DNA from: Polaromonas jejuensis NBRC 106434
GTDB lineage: Bacteria; Pseudomonadota; Gammaproteobacteria; Burkholderiales; Burkholderiaceae_C
Direction: 5' to 3'
Assembly (NCBI RefSeq): GCF_001598235.1
Contig: NZ_BCYO01000003.1
Coordinates: forward strand, 124,001 to 188,000
DNA length: 64,000 nt
Shown piece by piece: positions 18,397 through 25,949 of this stretch (positions are counted from its first letter, which is position 1; the number at the start of each line of letters is the position of its first letter). The position numbers and the translations under genes are program-made. The notes beneath the pieces are model-generated. The model was given only the letters and a program-made list of their open reading frames with translations. It made no database searches and was not told where the DNA came from.

Positions 18397-19641
18397 TTAA
18401 CGGTAAACCGGGAAGCGGTGGGTCAATGCATTGACCTTGGCGCGAACCGCTTCAATGTTGGCCGCGTCGCGCGGGTTGTCCAGCACGTCGGCAATCAGGT
18501 TGGCCGTGATGCGTGCCTCTTCGTCCTTGAAGCCGCGCGTGGTCATGGCTGGCGTGCCAATGCGCACGCCGCTGGTGACCATCGGCTTTTCCGGGTCGTT
18601 GGGAATCGCGTTCTTGTTGATGGTCATGTGGGCGTTGCCCAGCACGGCCTCGGCCTCCTTGCCGGTGATGCCCTTGGCGCGCAGGTCGACCAGCATGACA
18701 TGGCTTTCGGTGCGGCCGCTGACGATGCGTAGGCCGCGCTGCGTCAGGGTTTCGGCCACGATCTGGGCATTTTTCACGACCTGCTGCTGGTAGGCCTTGA
18801 ACTCGGGCGACAGCGCTTCCTTGAAGGCCACGGCCTTGGCCGCAATCACGTGCATCAGCGGGCCGCCCTGCAGGCCGGGGAAGATGGCGCTGTTGATGGC
18901 TTTTTCGTGCTCGGCCTTCATCAGGATGATGCCGCCGCGCGGGCCGCGCAGGCTCTTGTGGGTGGTGGAGGTCACGACGTCGGCATGCGGCACCGGGTTG
19001 GGGTACACACCCGCAGCCACCAGGCCGGCGTAGTGGGCGATGTCCACCATGAAGATGGCGCCCACGGCCTTGGCGACCTTGGCGAAGCGCTCGAAATCGA
19101 TGCGCAGGCTGTAGGCGGAAGCGCCTGCAATGATCAGCTTGGGTTTGGTCTCATGGGCCTTGCGCTCCATGGCGTCGTAGTCGATCTCTTCTTTTTCATT
19201 GAGACCGTATGACACCACGTTGAACCATTTGCCGCTCATGTTGAGGGCCATGCCGTGGGTCAGGTGGCCGCCTTCGGCCAGGCTCATGCCCATGATGGTG
19301 TCGCCGGGCTTCAGGAAGGCCAGAAACACGGCCTCGTTGGCGGAAGCGCCGCAGTGGGCCTGCACGTTGGCGGCTTCGGCGCCAAAAATCTGCTTGATGC
19401 GGTCAATGGCCAGTTGCTCGGCGACGTCCACATGCTCGCAGCCACCGTAGTAGCGGCGGCCCGGATAGCCTTCGGCATATTTGTTGGTGAGCTGGGAGCC
19501 CTGAGCGGCCATGACGGCGGGCGAGGCGTAGTTCTCGCTGGCAATCAGCTCGATGTGGTGCTCTTGCCGGGCGTTTTCAGCCTGGATGGCGGCGAAAATT
19601 TCGGGGTCGGTCTGTTCAACCAGAATATTGCGGTGGTACAT
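18397..19641 (-). CDS. glyA: Serine hydroxymethyltransferase
   Basis: PLP enzyme interconverting serine and glycine and loading tetrahydrofolate with a one-carbon unit. 414 residues, the usual bacterial length. The Schiff-base lysine is K229 in [17 protein letters not shown]; other family motifs are [40 protein letters not shown] and [20 protein letters not shown] 19641 has a GAAGGA Shine-Dalgarno sequence. A ZTP-type riboswitch lies 66 bp upstream, matching control of one-carbon genes when folate is short. Confidence 0.98.
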   Translation of the reverse strand: MYHRNILVEQTDPEIFAAIQAENARQEHHIELIASENYASPAVMAAQGSQLTNKYAEGYPGRRYYGGCEHVDVAEQLAIDRIKQIFGAEAANVQAHCGASANEAVFLAFLKPGDTIMGMSLAEGGHLTHGMALNMSGKWFNVVSYGLNEKEEIDYDAMERKAHETKPKLIIAGASAYSLRIDFERFAKVAKAVGAIFMVDIAHYAGLVAAGVYPNPVPHADVVTSTTHKSLRGPRGGIILMKAEHEKAINSAIFPGLQGGPLMHVIAAKAVAFKEALSPEFKAYQQQVVKNAQIVAETLTQRGLRIVSGRTESHVMLVDLRAKGITGKEAEAVLGNAHMTINKNAIPNDPEKPMVTSGVRIGTPAMTTRGFKDEEARITANLIADVLDNPRDAANIEAVRAKVNALTHRFPVYR

Positions 19642-19706
19642 GGCAGTCCTTCAAGACTCGGATCCTTGTCCTTTGGCTCTACGGGGTGAGTAAAGGAAGC
19701 AAGGGC

Positions 19707-19830
19707 TGCCCAGGCGAACGGCTGAACGCTTTGGCCAAATGGCTTCAACGGTGCGCTTCCCAGTGGTGTCCCACGTCAGCATCAATGGTTGGCAAAACCG
19801 TGTGATGCCTATCGCCAGTCGCGCACCCTG
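19707..19830 (-). promoter_or_regulatory. ZTP (pfl-type) riboswitch upstream of glyA
   Basis: Read on the minus strand, the glyA leader starts with GCGCGACTGGCGAT (around 19830-19811), continues with a TGGGACACCACTGGGAAGCG block (around 19774-19755) and closes with CCGTTCGCCTGGGCA (19721-19707). These blocks, in this order, match my recollection of the conserved pfl/ZTP aptamer: GNGACUGGCG, an ACCxGGGAGCG block, and CCGCCUGGGCA in the 3' pseudoknot. The class senses ZTP/ZMP, signals of 10-formyl-THF shortage, and frequently precedes glyA, purH and folD. No terminator is seen between aptamer and ATG, so control may be at translation. A covariance-model search would settle it. Confidence 0.85.
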
Positions 19831-19832
19831 CT

Positions 19833-19838
19833 AGTGTA
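19833..19838 (-). promoter_or_regulatory. Candidate -10 element for glyA
   Basis: TACACT on the minus strand, about 8 bp before the first conserved base of the riboswitch, so transcription would begin at the aptamer. The -35 region is weak. Confidence 0.4.
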
Positions 19839-19879
19839 ACTGAGGGCGTCTGACCCCGCGAGACACTGTCCCTGGAACG

Positions 19880-19904
19880 TAAAAAGCCGGGTTTTCGCCC
19901 GGCT
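19880..19904 (-). terminator. Intrinsic terminator after the lytic transglycosylase gene
   Basis: On the minus strand AGCCGGG, a CGAAAA loop, CCCGGCT and a run of T's, 36 bp after the transglycosylase stop codon and before the glyA promoter region. Confidence 0.85.
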
Positions 19905-19939
19905 CGAACAGGATGGACTCAGGCCGCCGATGCGTCGTA

Positions 19940-20827
19940 TTAGTTCAGCAGCGCCACTTTTTCGGCCACTTTGCTGCCCGATTCCATGGGGGCAGCCTTC
20001 GCCGGCAATGACGCCGGCATGGAGCCTGCGGGCGCCGGTGAGCGGAAGAAGCGGGGCGACAGGCGCTTGGCGCCGACGACGGCGAGCAGGCGGGCGTGCT
20101 CGGCCATGACCTTGCCGGCGTAGCCACCGTCATCTTCGAGGTTGGCCGCGCCCACATAGTATTTCAGGCCGCCTTCAATGGAGCCCGCACGCGTGATGCA
20201 CTCCTGCAAAACCTTGACGCCCACGCGCAGATTGGTGACGGGGTCAAAAGCCGCCAGCATGCCGCCGAAGTTGTCGTACTTGTCGTGATGCACCTTGGTC
20301 ATGACCTGCATCAGCCCCTGCGCGCCGACCGGGCTTTGGGCGAATGGATTGAATCTGGATTCAATCGCCATGACGGCCAGAATCAGGGTGGGGTCGAGCT
20401 TTACTTTTTGGCCGATGTCAAAGGCTTCTGACACCAGCGCACTCAAGGGCTCGGGCGCAACACCGTATTTTTTGCTCAGCCAGTAAGCCACCGCTGCCTG
20501 TTGAGAGGGCAGGTCTTTCGGATTCGACGCCGTGGCGCGCTGAATGGCGTCAGGCTCGACGACGACGTCGTCGTCGGGCTCGGTAAAGCCAATCGCCTCT
20601 TCCTGGCGCTCCTGCAGCCAGGTCATGAGTTTGAGTTCACCGGCTTGACGGAGGTCGGGTCGGGCGGTCAGGGTGATCACCGCAAACACGACGACCAGCC
20701 CCAGAAGGGCAAAGCTGTTGTGGGTGATCTCGAAAAAGCCTTGGGCAATGTCATCAGCAATACTTGAAAGACTGCTGCGTACATTTTTTAAATGCGCCTC
20801 AAGGGTGAGGTTTCCTAGCGCTGTCAT
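19940..20827 (-). CDS. Membrane-anchored lytic transglycosylase (SLT domain)
   Basis: Cleaves the glycan strands of peptidoglycan to 1,6-anhydro products. 295 residues. A membrane segment lies at about 39-55 (FALLGLVVVFAVITLTA), with an acidic linker after it. The SLT domain spans about 110-240, with the catalytic Glu at 156 in LILAVMAIESRFNPFA and then the GAQGLMQVM motif and a late YVGAANLEDDGGYAGKV segment. The C-terminal tail is Pro/Ala rich. It is monocistronic, with its own terminator. I cannot place it in a named Mlt family. Confidence 0.9.
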   Translation of the reverse strand: MTALGNLTLEAHLKNVRSSLSSIADDIAQGFFEITHNSFALLGLVVVFAVITLTARPDLRQAGELKLMTWLQERQEEAIGFTEPDDDVVVEPDAIQRATASNPKDLPSQQAAVAYWLSKKYGVAPEPLSALVSEAFDIGQKVKLDPTLILAVMAIESRFNPFAQSPVGAQGLMQVMTKVHHDKYDNFGGMLAAFDPVTNLRVGVKVLQECITRAGSIEGGLKYYVGAANLEDDGGYAGKVMAEHARLLAVVGAKRLSPRFFRSPAPAGSMPASLPAKAAPMESGSKVAEKVALLN

Positions 20828-21494
20828 AGCACTCCTTTCTATGCGCGCCAGACGCTAAGGCTTGGCTGCTTTGATTGGGTCGCCATCAAACCAAGGCTGT
20901 GCCTTGTGGTGTTGACCCTCGTTTGACGTTGCCGGGTTCGGCAGCGGATGGGGTTGTCCCCAGGTTTTTCCTGGGATGGCGGGATTCTAGTGGGGTGGTA
21001 AATAACCTGTCAATAATAACAAAGTTGTTTGATATTCCAAATCATGTGGTTAGATGGTCCTTTTCTAGGTAAAACCGATTAAAACCGACACAAAACTGTA
21101 ACAAGACCGCTGCAACTCTCTTCGAGTTGCGGCTTCCAGTAAAGTTCGACCGGCCGGATGAAACCATCAGCCAACTTCCCGTTTTGCTGTCAGGATTTTT
21201 CGATTGGAGGCCATTCAGGGCGGCATGCAAGACGTTACAAGCGGCAAGTTTTCGCCATGGTGGGCTTGGGGTTGAAACCAAGAGAACAGCAATCACCGCC
21301 TGTTTTGCGATTGAAAAAATGGCCTTGCGAAGAGAAGGGGGCGGAGTTAACCTGCAGGTGTCTGATTCATTCAGGCACCAACCGGGTAACCAATCCCGGA
21401 TTAACTGGAAGCAATCACTTGCTTCCACCGCACTGTGAGACGATTACTCTCTCCTTTGCGAACCCCGATGGTGAGCATGAACGCCCGCCGTCAG
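20828..21494. other. Gene-free region with several hairpins; possible small-RNA locus
   Basis: About 670 bp with no convincing protein gene on either strand. Visible structures: CCCAGG-TTTTT-CCTGGG near 20958; GCAACTC-TCTTC-GAGTTGC near 21111; CCGGG/CCCGG at 21382-21399; TGGAAGC/GCTTCCA at 21406-21427. An open frame of 128 codons on the minus strand (21042-21428) has no protein-like features and crosses these hairpins. The divergent promoters of the transglycosylase and DUF748 genes presumably lie here. Confidence 0.6.
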
Positions 21495-21524
21495 CCCCGG
21501 TTAGCATCGCTAACCGGGGTTTTT
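21382..21524 (+). ncRNA. Candidate structured RNA ending in an intrinsic terminator
   Basis: Three successive hairpins (21382-21399, 21406-21427 and 21495-21524), the last a perfect terminator, with no protein gene on this strand in the preceding 650 bp. It is either a stand-alone small RNA or an attenuated leader of the DUF748 gene, whose ATG is 105 bp downstream. It does not match tmRNA, SRP RNA or RNase P RNA by eye. Confidence 0.35.
21495..21524 (+). terminator. Strong intrinsic terminator without an upstream plus-strand gene
   Basis: CCCCGGTTAGC, loop ATC, GCTAACCGGGG (11 perfect pairs), then TTTTT. It faces right, between the leftward transglycosylase and the rightward DUF748 gene. Confidence 0.9.
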
Positions 21525-21628
21525 CATTGGGTACGCCCTTTTTCTTTGCCCCCTAAAATCACGACTTCGGGGTCGGGTGTCAAAACCCGGCGCACAGTCG
21601 CAATTGAATAACAAAGAGGTGGGCATTT

Positions 21629-24600
21629 ATGGCCAAGACAAGCAATTTGGTCCGCTCATCGCGGTGGCTGCGCCGCGTTGCGTGGTTGCTTGGCGGCCTG
21701 TTGCTGTTGTGGGCGCTGGCGTATGCCGTAGTTCCCCTCGTTGTGAAGTCGCAGATCGAGAAAATCGCCTCTGAAAAGCTGGGTCGGCAGGTCACGGTGG
21801 GGGCGGTGGATTTCAAGCCCTGGTCACTGGAGCTGACGATCAATGACCTGGCGATCGCCAAAAGCCAGCCAGCAGCGCCTTCCAACCGCACAGATAACCG
21901 CACGGGTTCGGCCAGCAGCGAAACCTCCGGCGCACCCGGCAGCGCCCGGTCTTCAGCCCAGTCTCCCCAGTCTTCGCCCCAGCTTCACATCAAGCGCCTC
22001 TATATAGATGCAGAGCTGGCTTCTCTGGTGCGGCTGGCACCGGTGGCGGATGCCATCGTGGTGGAGGACCCCGCCGTGTCCCTGACCCATTTGGGGGAAG
22101 GGCACTACGACATCGACGACATCCTGGAACGGCTCAAGACCCCTGCGAACGAGCCGGCCGGCGAGACGCCGCGATTTTCCCTGTACAACCTCCAGCTCAG
22201 TGGCGGGCAAGTGGACTTCACCGACCAGCCGGCCGGCAAGACCCACGCATTGCGCGAACTGACGATCTCGGTGCCCTTTTTAAGCAATCTCAAGTCCCAG
22301 CGCGAGATCAAAACTGCGCCGCACCTGGCGTTCAAGCTCAATGGCAGCAATTTCGATACAGCCGCCGTGGGGACGCCTTTTGCCCAGACCCACAAAACCG
22401 ATGCCCGGATCACGCTGCGTGACTTTGACCTGAAACCCTATTTGGCCTACTGGCCCGCCAGCCTGCCGGTCAGGCTGCAAAGCGGCGTGCTGCAGGCCGA
22501 TGTCAAGCTCGCCTTTGAGCAGACGCCGGATACCGTGCTGAGGATTTCCGGCACCGTCACGGCAGACCACGTGCGTTTGCTGGACGCCCAGGCCACGGCC
22601 CAGACGCCGCCTCAGCCGAAAAGCCATGAGCTGCTGGCCTTTGACCGCCTGCAGGTCGGCATGGATGATGTGCGGCCGCTCGATCGCTTCGTCAAACTCT
22701 CTGCGGTGGAGCTCACCGCGCCCACGCTTTCCATCACCCGCGACCGGGCAGGGCGCCTGAATGTGTTGCCATCGCCTGACCAGAATGCCCGGCTTGCTAC
22801 AAATAATGTAGCTGGTGGCGCCCGTCAAGCAAGGGCTGCAGGCCAAAATGATTCAAAAAATCAGGCCCAGGCAGCGCTGAACCCTTCCAGCGGCGCCGCA
22901 GCCGCTGCGCCGCCGGCCAAGGCCGCGACCGCTACGCCCTGGACGGTGCAACTGGGCAAGGTGGCCGTGCGCGCGGGTGCCGTGAACTGGCTCGATGAAA
23001 CCCTGTCATCACCGGCCCAGATCCGGCTGGCGGGCATTGCGCTGGATGGCTCGGCCATTGCCATGCCCTTTGCCGCCAATGCGCCCTTGCAGTTCAAGGG
23101 CTCCCTGGGGCTGGACCCGTCGGCGGCGACTGCGCTGGCGCCCGCGACGTCCGTTGCCGTGCCTGCTGCGAAGTCCGCAGCCAGGACCGGCGCAAAAAGC
23201 GCGGCGAATGCGGCGAGCAAGGTGCCGGAGCGCCCGGCAGCTGCGGCGCTGGTGACCTTTAGCGGCTCCGCCACCGACCGGGAGGCCCAGGTCACGGCCA
23301 TGGTCGCGGACTGGCCGCTCAATATGGCGGCCAAATACATAGGCCAGTTTTTGCTGCCCGCCCTGAATGGCCAGCTCGATGCTCAACTGGGCGTGAACTG
23401 GCAGGCGGCCACGGCCGACAAGCCCCAGGCCCTGCAAGTCACGGCGCCGCAACTGGCCGTGAGCGATGTGCTGCTGGCCCAAGGCCGTACCTCGCTGGTG
23501 TCCATCAAGCGGGTCGATCTGGCCGGGGTGGCGATTGACGTGGCAGGGCAGAGCTTCAAGGCCGCCAAAATGCAGCTGAACCAGCCCAAGGTCCGGGTGG
23601 AGCGCGACGCTGAAAGCCGCTGGATGTACGAACGCTGGATGGTGAGCCACGGCATGGCGACCCCGCCGCCCGCTGCCGCAAAAACCGGCGCCGGGACCAG
23701 CGCCAAAACCAGCACCAAGGCGGCCGGAGCCGATGCGCCTTCATGGGCCGTGGCCATCGATGACGTGGTGCTGGAGGGGGGCGCCATGTCGTTCTCCGAC
23801 CGGGCAGGCGCCAAACCGGTGGCGTTTGAGGTCACGGCGGCCAGGGCCCAATTGGGCGGTCTGGTGCTGGACGACAGGCCTTCGGCCAAATCCAGGGCGC
23901 AGACCATGCCGCTGACGGCCTCGCTGCGCCTGGCCAGTGGCCACCTTGAGCCCGGCAAGCTGGACTTCAAGGGCAGTCTGGGCCTGGCGCCGCTGCAGGC
24001 CCAGGGCCGTCTGGTGGTGGACAGGCTGCCGGTGCAGGCCTTCGAACCCTACTTTGGCAGCGCGCTCAACATCGACTTGCTGCGCGCCGACACGAGCTTC
24101 AAGGGCCGCGTGGCCTACCGCCAGACCGCCGCCGGGCCCAAGGCGGAGCTCGCCGGTGACGTGGCGCTGGAAAACTTCCGCGCCAATACCCTGGCCCCGA
24201 GTGAAGACCTGCTGGCCTGGAAGGCGCTGAATGTGCGCGGCCTGAATGTGGCGCTGGAGCCGGCCAAGGCCACGCGCGTGGATGTGAGGGAGACGGTGCT
24301 GACCGACTTCTTTGCCCGCGTGATCGTCACGCCCGAGGGCCGCATCAATCTGCAGGATCTGCTGAAGCCGGCCGGCACGCCGACGGCAGCGACCCCGCCA
24401 TCCGCAGGCGCTACAAATACGATAGCTGCTGGCGCCCGCCCATCAAGCGCTGATGGCTTGAATGGTTCAAAAACTGCGGCCTTGTCTGCTGCGCCTGCCG
24501 CGGACAATGCAGCGCCCGCCGGCCCGCCGCCCATCGTGAATTTCGGGCCCATGAGCCTGATCAACGGCAAGGTGCTGTTCTCGGACCGCTTCATCAAGCC

Positions 24601-25768
24601 CAACTATTCGGCCGACCTGAGCGAGTTGACCGGCAAGCTCAGCGCGTTTTCGTCGGTGGCTCCCCGCAACCCCGATGGCACGGTGGGCGCACCCAATATG
24701 GCCGACCTGGAGCTGCGCGGCAAGGCCGAGGGCACGGCCTCGCTGGAAATTCTGGGCAAGCTCAACCCGCTGGCCAAGCCGCTGGCGCTGGACATCCAGG
24801 GCAAGGTGCGCGACCTGGAACTGCCGCCGCTCTCGCCCTACGCCATCAAATACGCCGGCTATGGCATCAACCGCGGCAAGCTCAGCGTCGATGTGAATTA
24901 CGTGGTGCTGCCCGACGGGCGGCTGACCGCCAGCAACAAGCTGGTGCTGAACCAGCTCAGCTTTGGCGACAAGGTCGAAGGTTCGACCGCCAGCCTGCCG
25001 GTCAAGCTGGCGGTGGCCCTGCTGGCCGACCGCAATGGCGTGATTGACCTCGACCTGCCCATCAGCGGCTCGCTCAACGACCCGCAGTTCAGCCTCGGGC
25101 CCATCATTGTCAAGGTCATCGTCAATGTGATCGTCAAGGCCATCACGGCGCCGTTCAGCCTGCTGGCCCATGCGCTGGGCGGCGGCGGTGAGGAACTGAG
25201 CATGGTCGGCTTCCCGGCCGGCAGCGCGCAGCTGTCTCCCGAGGCCAGGTCGGGGCTGGACAAGGTCGCCAAGGCACTGGCCGAGCGGCCCGCGCTCCAT
25301 CTCACCGTGGTCGGCACCAGCAGCCTGGAGGCCGAACGCGAAGGCTTCAAGCGCGAACGCCTGAACCAGCTGGTGCGCGCCGAAAAGCGCCGCCAGATGG
25401 CCAAGGAAGGCGCTGCCCAGGCGAAGGAGGACGGCGCCTCCGCCGCGGATACGCTCACGGTGAGTCCGGCCGAATACCCGGCGCTGCTCAAGGAAGTCTA
25501 CAAACGGGCGGACATGCCCAAGCCGCGCAACCTGATCGGCCTGGCCAAGGACCAGCCGGTGGCCGAGATGGAAAAGCTGCTGCTGGCCGATATCAAGGTG
25601 AGCGATGATGCCATGCGTGAGCTGGCCGTGCAGCGCGGCATGGCGGTCAAGGACTACCTCGCTTCCCGTGATTTGCCGCCCCAGCGGCTCTTTCTCGGCG
25701 CGGCCAAAGCCGGTCCACCAGACGCCAAATGGACACCGCGGGCCGAACTTAATTTGGCGATGCCTTAA
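21629..25768 (+). CDS. AsmA-like DUF748 domain protein
   Basis: Large envelope protein of the AsmA/DUF748 group; such proteins are thought to span or bridge the periplasm and handle lipids or outer-membrane assembly. 1379 residues: a membrane anchor at about 14-36 (VAWLLGGLLLLWALAYAVVP), then VKSQIEKIASEKLGRQVTVGAVDFKPWSLELTINDLAI, repeated beta-rich units (VSLTHLGEGHYDIDDIL; NVLPSP; INLQDLLKP) and a C-terminal part with FPAGSAQLSPEARSGLDKVAKAL that recalls the OmpA-like periplasmic fold. ATG 21629 follows AAAGAGGTGGG. Two low-complexity linkers (around residues 390-410 and 928-950) are translations of the dispersed palindromic repeat, and other Ala/Pro-rich linkers flank them. No partner gene is adjacent. 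Confidence 0.87.
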   Translation: MAKTSNLVRSSRWLRRVAWLLGGLLLLWALAYAVVPLVVKSQIEKIASEKLGRQVTVGAVDFKPWSLELTINDLAIAKSQPAAPSNRTDNRTGSASSETSGAPGSARSSAQSPQSSPQLHIKRLYIDAELASLVRLAPVADAIVVEDPAVSLTHLGEGHYDIDDILERLKTPANEPAGETPRFSLYNLQLSGGQVDFTDQPAGKTHALRELTISVPFLSNLKSQREIKTAPHLAFKLNGSNFDTAAVGTPFAQTHKTDARITLRDFDLKPYLAYWPASLPVRLQSGVLQADVKLAFEQTPDTVLRISGTVTADHVRLLDAQATAQTPPQPKSHELLAFDRLQVGMDDVRPLDRFVKLSAVELTAPTLSITRDRAGRLNVLPSPDQNARLATNNVAGGARQARAAGQNDSKNQAQAALNPSSGAAAAAPPAKAATATPWTVQLGKVAVRAGAVNWLDETLSSPAQIRLAGIALDGSAIAMPFAANAPLQFKGSLGLDPSAATALAPATSVAVPAAKSAARTGAKSAANAASKVPERPAAAALVTFSGSATDREAQVTAMVADWPLNMAAKYIGQFLLPALNGQLDAQLGVNWQAATADKPQALQVTAPQLAVSDVLLAQGRTSLVSIKRVDLAGVAIDVAGQSFKAAKMQLNQPKVRVERDAESRWMYERWMVSHGMATPPPAAAKTGAGTSAKTSTKAAGADAPSWAVAIDDVVLEGGAMSFSDRAGAKPVAFEVTAARAQLGGLVLDDRPSAKSRAQTMPLTASLRLASGHLEPGKLDFKGSLGLAPLQAQGRLVVDRLPVQAFEPYFGSALNIDLLRADTSFKGRVAYRQTAAGPKAELAGDVALENFRANTLAPSEDLLAWKALNVRGLNVALEPAKATRVDVRETVLTDFFARVIVTPEGRINLQDLLKPAGTPTAATPPSAGATNTIAAGARPSSADGLNGSKTAALSAAPAADNAAPAGPPPIVNFGPMSLINGKVLFSDRFIKPNYSADLSELTGKLSAFSSVAPRNPDGTVGAPNMADLELRGKAEGTASLEILGKLNPLAKPLALDIQGKVRDLELPPLSPYAIKYAGYGINRGKLSVDVNYVVLPDGRLTASNKLVLNQLSFGDKVEGSTASLPVKLAVALLADRNGVIDLDLPISGSLNDPQFSLGPIIVKVIVNVIVKAITAPFSLLAHALGGGGEELSMVGFPAGSAQLSPEARSGLDKVAKALAERPALHLTVVGTSSLEAEREGFKRERLNQLVRAEKRRQMAKEGAAQAKEDGASAADTLTVSPAEYPALLKEVYKRADMPKPRNLIGLAKDQPVAEMEKLLLADIKVSDDAMRELAVQRGMAVKDYLASRDLPPQRLFLGAAKAGPPDAKWTPRAELNLAMP
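22796..22860 (-). repeat. Dispersed palindromic repeat, copy c, in frame inside DUF748 gene
   Basis: GCTACAAATAATGTAGC core followed by TGGTGGCGCCCGTCAAGCAAGGGCTGnAGGCC and AAAATGATTCAAAAAA. It keeps the frame open and encodes a linker like ATNNVAGGARQARAAGQND. It matches copy d at 24410 closely over its whole length. Confidence 0.8.
24410..24474 (-). repeat. Dispersed palindromic repeat, copy d, in frame inside DUF748 gene
   Basis: GCTACAAATACGATAGC core followed by TGCTGGCGCCCG, AAGCGCTGATGGCTTG and AATGGTTCAAAAACT. It encodes a linker like ATNTIAAGARPSSADGLNG, in the same reading frame as copy c, so both copies inserted in a phase that avoids stops. Confidence 0.8.
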
Positions 25769-25949
25769 AAACAGCGAAAATACCTGCATTGCTTTATTTC
25801 TGAAGCTTGGGTCAGGGGTTGCGGGCTTGGCCTTGCGCTCCTCTTGTTTACATCGGCACTGCCTTCCCGGTTAATACCAACGGCCCAGCGGCAGGCCTGC
25901 AATTTCCTGAACTCCGAAGGACCCCGCGCCTTCGGCCAAAATCATTTAT

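Noticed and set aside
21042..21428. A 128-codon frame on the minus strand of the gene-free region
   Set aside because: No ribosome-binding site, no protein-like pattern, and it overlaps hairpins that lead to the plus-strand terminator.
21100..21530. tmRNA, 6S RNA, RNase P RNA or SRP RNA in the gene-free region
   Set aside because: None of the conserved sequences that I know for these RNAs is present; left as an unassigned RNA candidate.
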